DNA of 64,000 bases, taken from the NCBI RefSeq assembly GCF_019443505.1, contig NZ_CP080377.1:5332001-5396000 (forward strand). The letters run 5' to 3'. The notes beneath the pieces are model-generated. The model was not told the origin of the DNA, searched no databases, and was given only the letters and a program-made list of their open reading frames with translations. The position numbers and the translations under genes are program-made. Origin of the DNA: Janthinobacterium sp. PAMC25594 (lineage in GTDB: Bacteria; Pseudomonadota; Gammaproteobacteria; Burkholderiales; Burkholderiaceae_D). Shown piece by piece: positions 41,928-50,919 of the stretch; position 1 is the stretch's first letter; each line of letters opens with the position of its first letter.

Positions 41928-43895
41928 ATGACTTCGAATCTACTCAGCATCGGTAAGAGCGGTTTGCTTGCAGCGCAGGTGGGCCTGTCGACGACCGGGC
42001 ATAACATCACCAATGCGAATGTACCCGGCTACAATCGGCAGACGGTGCTGCAGCAGACTTCGCAGTCGAACTTTGCCGGCTATGGCTTCGTCGGCACGGG
42101 CACGGAAGTGTCGCAGATCAAGCGCCAGTACGACAGCTTCATGGCCACCCAGGTCAATGCCGCGCAAAGTGCCACCAGTGCGCTCGATAGCTATTACACG
42201 CAGATCAGCCAGATCGACAACTTGATGGCCGACCCCACGGCGGGCCTGTCGCCCGCCCTGCAAGACTTCTTCAAGGGCGTGCAGGACTTCAGCGCCAATC
42301 CTTCTTCTGTCGCCTCGCGCCAGGCGTTGCTGTCGAGCGCCGGCTCGCTCGCTTCCCGCTTCCAGGGTCTGAGCGCGCGCCTGACGGAGATCGGCGACGG
42401 CGTCAATTCGCAGATCACGTCGAATGTGACGGTGATTAATACCTACGCCAAGCAGCTCGCCGACCTGAACAAGTCGATTTCCCAGTTGTCGGTCGATGCC
42501 AGCAACCAGCCCAACGATCTGCTGGACCAGCGCGACCAGCTGATCACGGAATTGAACAAATATGTCAAGGCGACGGTGCAACCCGCTGCCAACAATACCG
42601 TCACCATTTCCATCGGCGCGGGCCAGCCGCTGGTGGTGGCGGACCGCAGCTTCCAGCTGGCGGCCACGCCTTCTGCGACGGACCCGAACCGCATCGAGGT
42701 GGGTTATGTCACGGGCAGTACCGTCAGCGTGCTGCCGGACAGCTCCCTGACCGGCGGCTCGCTGGGCGGCTTGCTCGATTTCCGCAGCGGCACCCTGGAC
42801 AATGTGCAGAACTCGCTGGGCAAGGTGGCCATCGCGCTGGCCAGTACCTTCAACGACCAGCACAAGCTGGGCCAGGACTTGAATGGCGCCATGGGCGGCG
42901 ACTTTTTCAAGATACCCGACCCCGTGATCGGCGCCGACCGCGGCAACAACCCCAGCAGCACCACCGTGCTGTCGGCCAAGGTCAGCGACCCCACCCAGCT
43001 GACGGCCAGCGATTACAGCCTGAAATACGACGGCAGCAATTATGTGGTGACGCGCGAATCGGACGGTGCACACACCATCATCAATCCGTACCCGCAAACG
43101 GCGCCGCAAACCATCGACGGCGTCGATTTCTCGATCTCGGGCACGGCCGCCCAAGGCGACAACTACGTCATCAGGCCGACGGCGAATGGCGCGGCCGGCC
43201 TGGCCGTGCTGGTCACCGACCGCAACAAGATCGCCGCCGCCGCTCCCATCGCCACCTCGGCGCCGGTGGCCAATACGGGCACGGGCAAGCTCAGTGCCGG
43301 CTCCGTCGACAAGGCCTACTTGAGCCCGGGCAATGCCCTGACGGGTCCCCTGACCTTGACATATGACAAGACGACCACCTCGCTGACGGGTTTCCCGGCC
43401 GGCCAGGCGGTAACGGTCAAGGGCTTGAATGGTGCCACCACGACCTATCCGGCCGGCACGGCGAACATCCCGTATACGGAAGGCGACAACTTCAGCTTTG
43501 GCGGCATCAACGTCAGCATGACGGGCACGCCGGCGCAGGGCGATACCTTCACCATTGCGCCGAACTCGGGCGGCGTGGGCGACAATCGCAATGCGGCGCT
43601 GCTGGCGGGCTTGCAGACGAAGAACATCCTCGATGGCGGCAATGCCACGTTCCAGGGTTCGTATGCGCAAACCGTCAGCTTCGTGGGCAACAAGACGCGC
43701 GAAGTGCAGGTCAGCGGCCTGGCCAGCCAGGCATTGCTGCAGCAGACCAGCACCCAGCAGCAGTCCGTTTCCGGCGTCAACCTCGATGAAGAGGCGGCCA
43801 ACCTGCTGCGTTACCAGCAGTCCTACCAGGCGTGCGGCAAAGTCATGCAGATTGCCAGCACCCTGTTCGACGTAGTCATCGGCCTGGGGCGTTAA
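41928..43895 (+). CDS. flgK: Hook-filament junction protein FlgK
   Basis: A 655-residue HAP1 protein. The N-terminal LLSIGKSGLLAAQVGLSTTGHNITNANVPGYNRQ and C-terminal SVSGVNLDEEAANLLRYQQSYQACGKVMQIASTLFDVVIGLGR motifs are standard. The middle (residues about 350-560) is the variable exposed part. Transcribed from its own sigma-28 promoter, as a late gene. Confidence 0.96.
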   Translation: MTSNLLSIGKSGLLAAQVGLSTTGHNITNANVPGYNRQTVLQQTSQSNFAGYGFVGTGTEVSQIKRQYDSFMATQVNAAQSATSALDSYYTQISQIDNLMADPTAGLSPALQDFFKGVQDFSANPSSVASRQALLSSAGSLASRFQGLSARLTEIGDGVNSQITSNVTVINTYAKQLADLNKSISQLSVDASNQPNDLLDQRDQLITELNKYVKATVQPAANNTVTISIGAGQPLVVADRSFQLAATPSATDPNRIEVGYVTGSTVSVLPDSSLTGGSLGGLLDFRSGTLDNVQNSLGKVAIALASTFNDQHKLGQDLNGAMGGDFFKIPDPVIGADRGNNPSSTTVLSAKVSDPTQLTASDYSLKYDGSNYVVTRESDGAHTIINPYPQTAPQTIDGVDFSISGTAAQGDNYVIRPTANGAAGLAVLVTDRNKIAAAAPIATSAPVANTGTGKLSAGSVDKAYLSPGNALTGPLTLTYDKTTTSLTGFPAGQAVTVKGLNGATTTYPAGTANIPYTEGDNFSFGGINVSMTGTPAQGDTFTIAPNSGGVGDNRNAALLAGLQTKNILDGGNATFQGSYAQTVSFVGNKTREVQVSGLASQALLQQTSTQQQSVSGVNLDEEAANLLRYQQSYQACGKVMQIASTLFDVVIGLGR

Positions 43896-43946
43896 TCAAT
43901 TTTCGCCGCGGCGCAGCGCGCGGCGGCTTTCTGGAAGGGCAGCATC

Positions 43947-45188
43947 ATGCGCATCAGCACACGAATGATTTATGACCAGGGCAGCTCGCAGCTCAATACG
44001 CTGCAGGGCGCCTTGAACCGTACGCAGATGCAACTGTCGGCGAACCGCCGCAACCTGACGCCGGCCGACGACCCGATCGCCTCGGCGCGCGCGCTGGAAG
44101 TGACGCAGTCGCAATCGATCAATACCCAGTTCGTGACGAACCGTTCGAACGCGAAAAATTTCCTGTCGCAGGAAGACCTGGCGCTGGCCAGCACCACCTC
44201 GCTGATCGCCGACGTGAAAGACCTGGTCTTGCAGGCTGGTAATCCTTCCCTCAAGGATGTCGACCGCGATACCCTGGCCAAGGAACTGGAAGGCCGACTG
44301 ACCGACTTGATGGGCATCGCCAACACGGCCGACGGTGCCGGCGGCTACCTGTTTTCCGGCTATAAATCCACCACCCAGCCATTCAGCCAGACGCCGACGG
44401 GCGCCACCTATGTGGGCGACCAGGGCCAGCGCGAACTGCAGGTGGGCTCGGCGCGCTACCTCGCTACCAGCGATTCCGGTGCCACCGTGTTCGAAAATAA
44501 CCTGACCGGCAACGGCAAGTTCACCACGGCGGCCGCCACCGCCAACTTCACGCGCGGCGGCTCGGGCGTCATTTCGGGCGGCACGGTGACGGACCCGTCG
44601 GCCTTGACAGGACACAAGTATTCGATCGATTTCAAGGTCACGGGCACGGGTACCACCGCCGTTACCACCTACACCGTCACCGACGCCACCTTGGGCCAGA
44701 CGGTGCCGAATCCCGCCGTTCCCGTTCCCTACAAAGCAGGCGACGCCATCACCTTCGACGGCCAGCAGGTAAATATCGCGGGCGTGCCGGCGGACCAGGA
44801 CAGCTTTACGCTGGCGCCGAGCGCCAAGGAATCGTTGTTTACCACCGTGAAAAACCTGATCGGCGTGCTGCGCCAGCCAGGCAGCGGCGATGCGGGCCAG
44901 GCGCGCCTGACGAACGGCTTGAACGCCGCGCACAATATTCTCGACACGGCCTACGATAATGTGCTGTCCGTGCGCGCGGACGTCGGTTCGCGCATGAAGG
45001 AACTCGATTATCTCGGCAGCGCCGGCGACGACCTCGACATCCAGTACGCCACCACCCTGTCGGACCTGCAAGACCTCGATATGGTGAAAGCCATTTCCAC
45101 TTTCAGCCAGCAGCAAGTCACCCTGCAGGCGGCGCAAAAATCGTTCACCTCGATCTCGGGCCTGTCGCTGTTCAATTACATCAGCTAA
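43947..45188 (+). CDS. flgL: Hook-filament junction protein FlgL
   Basis: A 413-residue HAP3 protein of the flagellin superfamily. MRISTRMIYDQGSSQLNTLQGALNRTQMQLSANRR and LTPADDPIASARALEVTQ at the N-terminus, and DVGSRMKELDYLGSAGDDLDIQYATTLSDLQDLDMVKAIS with SFTSISGLSLFNYIS at the C-terminus are typical. A central beta-rich insert is of ordinary size. An intrinsic terminator closes the block. Confidence 0.95.
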   Translation: MRISTRMIYDQGSSQLNTLQGALNRTQMQLSANRRNLTPADDPIASARALEVTQSQSINTQFVTNRSNAKNFLSQEDLALASTTSLIADVKDLVLQAGNPSLKDVDRDTLAKELEGRLTDLMGIANTADGAGGYLFSGYKSTTQPFSQTPTGATYVGDQGQRELQVGSARYLATSDSGATVFENNLTGNGKFTTAAATANFTRGGSGVISGGTVTDPSALTGHKYSIDFKVTGTGTTAVTTYTVTDATLGQTVPNPAVPVPYKAGDAITFDGQQVNIAGVPADQDSFTLAPSAKESLFTTVKNLIGVLRQPGSGDAGQARLTNGLNAAHNILDTAYDNVLSVRADVGSRMKELDYLGSAGDDLDIQYATTLSDLQDLDMVKAISTFSQQQVTLQAAQKSFTSISGLSLFNYIS

Positions 45189-45208
45189 GCCACCCGTCGC
45201 GCTAGCGG

Positions 45209-45246
45209 GCCGGGGTAGGGAGTGCATCTTCCGCCCCGGCTTTTTT
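45209..45246 (+). terminator. Terminator after flgL
   Basis: GCCGGGG pairs with CCCCGGC across an 18-base loop and is followed by six T residues. Confidence 0.85.
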
Positions 45247-45347
45247 GCGTCCGCAATCTGGCTATCCTGGCAAGATATACAGGCAAACTGTGCAGCCTAC
45301 CTGTCTATCTGTTATAGTGGAGCCTGTTGATCCATTACCTGCCTCCC

Positions 45348-45791
45348 ATGCAAACCCCACAAGAAGAGCACGAACACGTATTGCAACTGGCCGGCGAATT
45401 GCGCATCCTGGTCGGCAAATTGCGCCGCCGCCTGCGCGAAGAAGCACACCTGGGCGATGTCAGCATGTCGCAGGCATCCGTGCTGAGCCGCCTCGAGCGC
45501 GACGGTCCGGCCACCGCCAGCAGCCTGGCGCGCGCCGAAGGCATGCGTCCGCAGTCGATGGCCGCCACCGTGCAAGCCTTGACGCAAGCGCGGATGGTGA
45601 CGGGCTCGCCCGACCCGCTCGATGGCCGGCAGACGCTGTTGACCCTGACGGACGGTTGCCGCGCCTGGATCGCGGCCAGCCGCGCCGCGCGCGAAGACTG
45701 GCTGGCACGCACGATCGAAACCCGGCTCACGCCGGACGAAGTCACCGAACTGAACCATGCGGTGGCCTTACTCAAACGCTTGGCGGAGTGA
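45348..45791 (+). CDS. MarR-family transcriptional regulator
   Basis: A 147-residue winged-helix repressor-type protein. The recognition region reads MSQASVLSRLERDGPATASSLARAEGMRPQSMAATVQALTQARMV with the wing DPLDGRQTLLTLTDG. ATG at 45348 begins MQTPQEEHEH; an upstream TTG is less likely. A TATAGT hexamer lies about 30 bp upstream. It is followed after 48 bp by an MFS exporter on the same strand, which it probably regulates. Confidence 0.85.
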   Translation: MQTPQEEHEHVLQLAGELRILVGKLRRRLREEAHLGDVSMSQASVLSRLERDGPATASSLARAEGMRPQSMAATVQALTQARMVTGSPDPLDGRQTLLTLTDGCRAWIAASRAAREDWLARTIETRLTPDEVTELNHAVALLKRLAE

Positions 45792-45839
45792 TCCGCTGAA
45801 TTTTCCACCACGTCCCCGGCAAGGAGCCCGCACGCCCAG

Positions 45840-47099
45840 ATGAACAACACATTCCGTTCGTTACGCATTCCCAATTACCGTATCTGGGCCGGCGGCGCCC
45901 TGGTGTCGAATATCGGCACCTGGATGCAGCGCACGGCGCAGGATTGGCTGGTGCTGAGCGAATTGACGCAGCACAATGCCAGCGCCGTCGGCATCGTCAT
46001 GGCCTTGCAATTCGGCCCGCAACTGCTGTTGCTGCCCCTGACGGGCATGGCGGCCGACTTGCTGGACCGCAGGAAATTGCTGCTGTGCACACAGGCAGCC
46101 ATGGGCTTGCTGGCGCTGGGACTCGGGATCTTGTGCATCAGCGGCCTGGTACAACTGTGGCATGTGTATGTGTTTGCTTTCCTGCTGGGCTGCGTGACGG
46201 CCTTCGATTCGCCCGTGCGCCAGACGTTTGTTGCCGAAATCGTCGGCGAGGAAGATTTGACGAATGCCGTGGCGCTCAATTCCACCTCGTTCAATGCGGC
46301 GCGCATGCTGGGCCCGGCCGTGGCCGGCTTGCTGATCAGCAGCGTCGGCAGCGGCTGGGTCTTCATCATCAACGCCGTCTCGTTTGCCGCCGTGATCGGT
46401 TCGCTGTTGCTGCTGCGCGTGGAACTGCTGCGCCGCGCGCCGCGCATCAAGGCCACGCGCGCCAGCCTGGGCGAGGGTTTCCGCTACGTGCGCCAGCGGC
46501 CCGACCTGATGGCCATCCTGCTGATGCTGTTCCTGATCGGCACCTTCGGCTTGAACTTTCCGATTTTCCTCTCGACCATGTCGGTGACGGCCTTCCATGC
46601 GGGCGCCGGCCAGTATGGCGTGCTCAGTTCCGTGATGGCGTGCGGCTCCGTGGCCGGTGCCTTGCTGGCGGCGGGGCGCGGCCAGCCCACGCTGGCCTTG
46701 CTGCTGGGGGCGGCGGCGCTGTTCGGCCTGGCCTGTGCGCTGGCCGCCGTGATGCCCAATTACTGGCTGTTCGGCATGATGCTGGTGGTCATCGGCATCG
46801 CCGCGCAAACGTTTACCACCAGCGTCAACAGCAGCGTGCAACTGTCGACGGCGCCTGCCATGCGGGGCCGCGTGATGGCCATCCTGCTGGCCATCTCGGC
46901 GGGCGGCACGCCGCTGGGCGCCCCCGTCGTGGGCTGGGTGGCCGATACCTTCGGCCCGCGCTGGGCGCTGGGCATCGCCGCGTTGTCGGGCCTGGCGGCG
47001 GCGCTGGTCGGCGTGCGCTACCTGGTCAAGCATCACCAGTTGCGTTTGAATGTCGATGTGCGGCGCTGGCGCATGGCGCTCAGCAGCGACCAGCCCTGA
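45840..47099 (+). CDS. MFS transporter (EntS/MFS_3 type)
   Basis: A 419-residue inner-membrane exporter with about twelve hydrophobic segments. LRIPNYRIWAGGALVSNIGTWMQRTAQDWLVL and the loop motif GMAADLLDRRKLLL are characteristic of the enterobactin-exporter-like group. It is downstream of a marR gene, a common drug- or metabolite-export pairing. Together they interrupt the flagellar region. Substrate unknown. It ends 9 bp before the convergent argP remnant. Confidence 0.87.
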   Translation: MNNTFRSLRIPNYRIWAGGALVSNIGTWMQRTAQDWLVLSELTQHNASAVGIVMALQFGPQLLLLPLTGMAADLLDRRKLLLCTQAAMGLLALGLGILCISGLVQLWHVYVFAFLLGCVTAFDSPVRQTFVAEIVGEEDLTNAVALNSTSFNAARMLGPAVAGLLISSVGSGWVFIINAVSFAAVIGSLLLLRVELLRRAPRIKATRASLGEGFRYVRQRPDLMAILLMLFLIGTFGLNFPIFLSTMSVTAFHAGAGQYGVLSSVMACGSVAGALLAAGRGQPTLALLLGAAALFGLACALAAVMPNYWLFGMMLVVIGIAAQTFTTSVNSSVQLSTAPAMRGRVMAILLAISAGGTPLGAPVVGWVADTFGPRWALGIAALSGLAAALVGVRYLVKHHQLRLNVDVRRWRMALSSDQP

Positions 47100-47108
47100 G
47101 CCTGGCAA

Positions 47109-47516
47109 TCAGGGCGGCAGCAGGCCCGTGCGGGCGGCGGCCACGATGGCTGCGCTCAAGCCGTCGAGCAGGCCGGACGCGGCGCGTGCCGTATGCCAGT
47201 ACAGGGCGACGTCGAGCGGGGTATCCGGCAGCAGTTCGACCAGGCTGCCATTGTCAAGATGCGGCTGGATCAGCGCCTGCGGGTGCAAGCCCCAGCCCAT
47301 GCCGGCCAGGCCGGCCGTGACGAAGGCGTGCGACGAGGGCAGGGCATGGCGCGGCAATTCCACGTGCCGGTGGCATAGGCGGCGCACCCAGCGCGCCTGC
47401 AGCTCATCCTTGGCATTGAAGACGAGGCTGGGCGCCAGCGCCAGGCTGGCGGCGCCGACGCCCAGGGGAAAATAGCGCTGCAGGAAAGCGGGACTGGCGG
47501 CCGCCAGGTAGCGCAT
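47109..47516 (-). pseudogene. argP: Truncated LysR regulator, ArgP/IciA-like C-terminal half
   Basis: Only the last 135 residues or so of the substrate-binding domain survive: LGAMRYLAAASPAFLQRYF, FVTAGLAGMGWGLHPQALIQPHLDNGSLVELLPDTPLDVALYWH, as in ArgP regulators of arginine/lysine exporters. The frame stays open upstream of the first ATG (47516) into a GGTGG repeat, but no DNA-binding helix-turn-helix remains. It faces a similarly truncated lysE gene, its normal divergent partner. Almost certainly non-functional. Confidence 0.8.
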
Positions 47517-47545
47517 GGCGCCCAGCGGGCGGCTGTTGCAGCCCG

Positions 47546-47905
47546 ATGCGGGCCGTGGCGCTGATCGCCGCCGACGGTGGGGTGGGGTGGGGTGGGGTGG
47601 GATTGGGCCTGGGCGCCATCCTGGCCCAGGCGGCGGCGTTTACCTTGCTTAACCCGCATGTGTATCTGGATACGGTATTGCTGGTGGGAAGTATTGGTGC
47701 CCAGCAGCCGGGCGCGCTGCGCGGCTGGTTTATCGTTGGTGCCAGCGCGGCCAGCCTGCTGTGGTTTGCTTGTCTGGGTTATGGCGCGCGCCGGCTGGCG
47801 CCGTGGTTTGCGCGGCCCCGCGCCTGGCAAGTGCTCGATGGCTTGATCGGCGTGACCATGTTCGTGCTGTCGGCGCTGTTGCTGCGCCACGCGCTGGGCT
47901 GGTAG
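47546..47905 (+). pseudogene. lysE: Truncated LysE/ArgO-type amino acid exporter, C-terminal half
   Basis: From about 47600 onward the protein matches the C-terminal half of LysE/ArgO exporters: AAFTLLNPHVYLDTVLLVGSIGAQ, FACLGYGARRLAPWFARPRAWQVLDGLIGVTMF. The first half, with three membrane helices, is missing. The residues before (MRAVALIAADGGVGWGGVG) come from remnant argP DNA and a GGTGG repeat. In intact genomes argP and lysE are divergent; here both have lost their 5' halves, so one deletion removed the shared promoter. Confidence 0.8.
47576..47600. repeat. (GGTGG)5 tandem repeat at the argP'/lysE' junction
   Basis: Five perfect copies of GGTGG lie exactly between the two amputated genes. 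G-rich pentamers can slip or form G-quadruplex structures; this may be the scar or the cause of the deletion. Confidence 0.85.
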
Positions 47906-47911
47906 TCCTGA

Positions 47912-48778
47912 TCAGCGCGCTGCCGGCAGCGGTGCCGGCGCAGGCGTTGCCGGGCGCAGGGGATTTGGCGGCGCGGGCGGCGGTGGCCGGTCGCGCGTGG
48001 CAAAGCCGCGCGGCAGCAAACGCGCCGTTTCTATGCCGCGCAGGAACATGTTCTGGAACGGCGTGGCCAGGTAGGGCAGGACCATGCCGATCACCAGCAA
48101 GCCCACGCCCAGAGTGACGGGAAAACCGATACCGAAAATGTTCAGCTGTGGCGCGGCTCGCGTCAAGATGCCCAGCGCCACGTTGGTCAGCAGCAGGGCG
48201 GCGATGATGGGCAGCGAAATCTGCAGGCCGGAACGGAAGATTTCCCCGCCCCAGGCCGCCAATTGCTGGAAACCGCCGCCGCTGATGGGACTCGACGAAA
48301 TGGGCAGGCTGACAAAGCTTTCCGCCAGCGCCGCCAGCAAGACCAGGTGGCCGTTGACTGTGAGAAACATCAACGTGGCCAGCATGACGAGGAACTGGCT
48401 GATGGCGGACGACCTGCCCTTGGTCTGCGGATCGAAGAACGAGGCGAAGCCCAGGCCCATGGTGAGACTGCTGAGCTCGCCGGCCATTTCGATGGCGGAA
48501 AACACGATGCGGATGGAAAAGCCCATGGCCAGGCCCACCAGCATCTCTTGCGTCAGGATCAGCAAGCCGGGCAAGGACATCGGGTTGACGGCCGGCAAGG
48601 CCGGCACGGTGGGCGCGATGATCATGGCCAGCAGCGCGCCCAGGGTCACCTTGACGGTGGCCGGCACGGCCGCGTTGCCGAACAGGGGCGCGGCCGCGAT
48701 CAGGCCGAGGATGCGGCTAAGCGGCCACAGCAGTGCTGCGATCCAGGTATTCAGTTCGATGCTCGACAGGGTCAGCAT
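47912..48778 (-). CDS. fliR: Flagellar export gate protein FliR
   Basis: A 288-residue inner-membrane export component with about six hydrophobic segments (LILTQEMLVGLAMGFSIRIVFSAIEMAGELSSLTMGLGFASFFDP is the conserved core). The C-terminus has an unusual Pro/Ala-rich tail of about 30 residues (PPPPAPPNPLRPATPAPAPLPAAR). Last gene of fliLMNOPQR; it ends 6 bp from the lysE remnant. Confidence 0.95.
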   Translation of the reverse strand: MLTLSSIELNTWIAALLWPLSRILGLIAAAPLFGNAAVPATVKVTLGALLAMIIAPTVPALPAVNPMSLPGLLILTQEMLVGLAMGFSIRIVFSAIEMAGELSSLTMGLGFASFFDPQTKGRSSAISQFLVMLATLMFLTVNGHLVLLAALAESFVSLPISSSPISGGGFQQLAAWGGEIFRSGLQISLPIIAALLLTNVALGILTRAAPQLNIFGIGFPVTLGVGLLVIGMVLPYLATPFQNMFLRGIETARLLPRGFATRDRPPPPAPPNPLRPATPAPAPLPAAR

Positions 48779-48800
48779 GGCGTATGCCGTGGCCGCATGC

Positions 48801-49070
48801 CTAGCCCACCAGGTTCGGGATGCCCGTAAATACCTGGCGCATGTAGTCGAGCATGACGGACAGCATCCACGGACCGGCTACGACGAGGGCGACAAAGATG
48901 CCGACCAGCTTGGGGATGAAGGACAGGGTCGCCTCGTTGATCTGCGTGGCCGCCTGGAAAATACTCACGATCAAGCCGATGATGAGGGCGACGAGCAGCA
49001 TGGGCGCGGCCACCATCAGGGTGATTTCCATCGCATGGCGACCCAGGGTCATGACGCTTTCGGGTGTCAT
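48801..49070 (-). CDS. fliQ: Flagellar export gate protein FliQ
   Basis: An 89-residue protein with two membrane helices (MLLVALIIGLIVSIFQAATQINEATLSFIPKLVGIF). ATG at 49070, preceded by AGGGGAAA, gives the family-typical start MTPESVMTLGRHAMEITL. It lies between fliP and fliR. Confidence 0.96.
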   Translation of the reverse strand: MTPESVMTLGRHAMEITLMVAAPMLLVALIIGLIVSIFQAATQINEATLSFIPKLVGIFVALVVAGPWMLSVMLDYMRQVFTGIPNLVG

Positions 49071-49080
49071 CGTATTTCCC

Positions 49081-49857
49081 CTAGTAAAAACTCTGAGACA
49101 AGGAGCCCAGCAGCAATTGCCAGCCATCGACGAGCACGAACAGCATCAGCTTGAACGGCAGCGAGATCGTCGCGGGCGACATCATCATCATGCCCATCGA
49201 CATCAGCACGCTGGCGACCACCATGTCGATGATCAAAAACGGGATGAAGATGGCAAAGCCGATCTGGAATGCCGTCTTCAGTTCGCTGGTGACGAAGGCG
49301 GGCACGAGGATGCGCAGCGGCACATCTTCCGGACCTTGCAGGGCCGGCGAACGCGACATCTTGGCAAACAGCGCCAGGTCGGCCTGGCGCGTCTGCTTGA
49401 GCATGAAGGTTTTCAGGGGATCGACGCCCTTGTCCATCGCCTGCTGCATGCTGATCTTGTTTTCCTGATAAGGCAGGTAGGCATCCGTATAAATCTTGTC
49501 GAACACGGGGCCCATGACGAACAGGGTCAGGAACAGGGCCAGTCCCACCAGCACCTGGTTCGGCGGCGACGATTGCGTGCCGATGGCCTGGCGCAGCAGG
49601 GACAGCACGATGATGATGCGCGTGAAGCAGGTCATCATCAGGAGGGCCGCCGGCAGGAAGGTGAGCGACGTCATCAGGATGAGCGTCTGCACCGGCAGCG
49701 AGTAATTCTGTCCGCCGCCCGGCGCCGGCGTGCTGTTGAAGGCGGGGATACCCGGCTGGGCCATGGCCCACAGCGGCAAGGCCAGGGCGACGGCTGCCAG
49801 CAGCCAGGTCAGGGGAGTCTTTACGTTGGACCACGCCATCTGCTGCTTATTTCCCAT
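49081..49857 (-). CDS. fliP: Flagellar export gate protein FliP
   Basis: A 258-residue export channel subunit with a cleavable signal peptide ([19 protein letters not shown]), then [37 protein letters not shown] and the C-terminal [32 protein letters not shown]. The ATG at 49857 overlaps fliO by 11 bases; an ATG at 49839 (MAWSNVK) is possible. Confidence 0.96.
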   Translation of the reverse strand: MGNKQQMAWSNVKTPLTWLLAAVALALPLWAMAQPGIPAFNSTPAPGGGQNYSLPVQTLILMTSLTFLPAALLMMTCFTRIIIVLSLLRQAIGTQSSPPNQVLVGLALFLTLFVMGPVFDKIYTDAYLPYQENKISMQQAMDKGVDPLKTFMLKQTRQADLALFAKMSRSPALQGPEDVPLRILVPAFVTSELKTAFQIGFAIFIPFLIIDMVVASVLMSMGMMMMSPATISLPFKLMLFVLVDGWQLLLGSLSQSFY

Positions 49858-50437
49858 TGCGTTTTTCGATGGTCTGTTTCAGCCACTCGGAAAAATTGGC
49901 GGCCGCGGGGCCGTTTTGCGTCGTTGCCAGTTGCGGCAACTCGCCTTCCTGGCGTGGCATGGTGGCCAGCGCATTGATGCGGCCGGGCGAGGCGCCGACG
50001 ACGATCCACTGGTCGGCCACTTCGACGAGGACGATGCGTTCGCGTCCGCCCAGGTTGAGCGAGCTGACGACGCGCATCTTGTTGTTGCCACCCATCACCT
50101 TGGGGCCATAGCGCTTCATGAACCAGGCCAGGCCGATCAGGAGGGCCAGCACGAATACCAGCGCGAAGATGGTTTGCAGCAGGCTGCCGGCCGAGCTCGT
50201 CGGCGCCATCGTCATGGGGGCGCCCGCCGGCATGGCGGGCAGGGCGGCGGCAGGCGCGGGTGCCGCTGCAGCGGCGGCGGCAGCGGGTTTTTCAGATGCA
50301 ACTTCGGCGGCTGCGCTGGCCGCCGCCGTTTCAGCCGGGGCCGAAGCAGGTACGGGCGCCGAAGCGGGCGCCGCCAGCGCAATGCCGCATGCCGCCAGGA
50401 GCGGCAGCACGGTGGAAATCAACAGGCCAGGCTTCAT
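49847..50437 (-). CDS. fliO: Flagellar export protein FliO
   Basis: A 196-residue protein with a signal-like N-terminus, a long Ala/Pro-rich segment, one membrane helix ([26 protein letters not shown]) and the FliO core [34 protein letters not shown]. It assists FliP assembly. It overlaps fliN by ATGA. The N-terminal LLAACG resembles a lipobox but is probably incidental. Confidence 0.92.
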   Translation of the reverse strand: MKPGLLISTVLPLLAACGIALAAPASAPVPASAPAETAAASAAAEVASEKPAAAAAAAAPAPAAALPAMPAGAPMTMAPTSSAGSLLQTIFALVFVLALLIGLAWFMKRYGPKVMGGNNKMRVVSSLNLGGRERIVLVEVADQWIVVGASPGRINALATMPRQEGELPQLATTQNGPAAANFSEWLKQTIEKRNGK

Positions 50438-50868
50438 TTATTCAATTTTCGGATGCGTTCGGAAGGCGTGATGATGTCGGTCAGGCGGATACCAAACTTG
50501 TCATTCACCACCACCACTTCGCCCTGGGCGATCAGGCAGCCGTTCACCAGCACGTCCATCGGTTCGCCGGCCAGGCCGTCGAGCTCGACCACGGAACCCT
50601 GTGCCAGTTGCAGCAGGTTCTTGATGGCGATCTTGGTGCGGCCCAGTTCGACCGTCAGCTGCACGGGGATATCGAGGATGAAATCGATATCGTTGTGCGT
50701 TTCCGACTTCGACGCCTGCTTGGAAAAGTCCTTGAACACGGCGGCGCTGGCCGCGCTGGCCGTATTGGCGGCCTGGTTTTGCAGCGCTTCGGCTTCCGCC
50801 TTGGCCTGCTCGGCAATCGCCGCGCCCCAATCGTCTTCCGCGCTTTGGTCGTCTTGGTTGTCAGACAT
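50434..50868 (-). CDS. fliN: Flagellar motor switch protein FliN
   Basis: A 144-residue C-ring protein. The acidic N-terminus is followed by the SpoA domain (ILDIPVQLTVELGRTKIAIKNLLQLAQGSVVELDGLAGEPMDVLVNGCLIAQGEVVVVNDKFGIRLTDII). AGGAGAAA precedes the ATG at 50868. Works with FliM and FliG to set rotation direction. Confidence 0.96.
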   Translation of the reverse strand: MSDNQDDQSAEDDWGAAIAEQAKAEAEALQNQAANTASAASAAVFKDFSKQASKSETHNDIDFILDIPVQLTVELGRTKIAIKNLLQLAQGSVVELDGLAGEPMDVLVNGCLIAQGEVVVVNDKFGIRLTDIITPSERIRKLNK

Positions 50869-50919
50869 GTGTTTCTCCTGTTGTACAGATACGGGCCGCA
50901 ACGCGACCCGGGTATTGAT

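Noticed and set aside
45275..45320. Short inverted repeats (ACAG-N5-CTGT and CTAT-N5-ATAG) before the second marR as operators
   Set aside because: The arms are only four bases long and no matching copy was found at the MFS gene, so chance is a sufficient explanation.
50395..50437. Lipobox-like LLAACG at the FliO N-terminus
   Set aside because: FliO is not known as a lipoprotein, and the segment is better read as a signal or anchor sequence.
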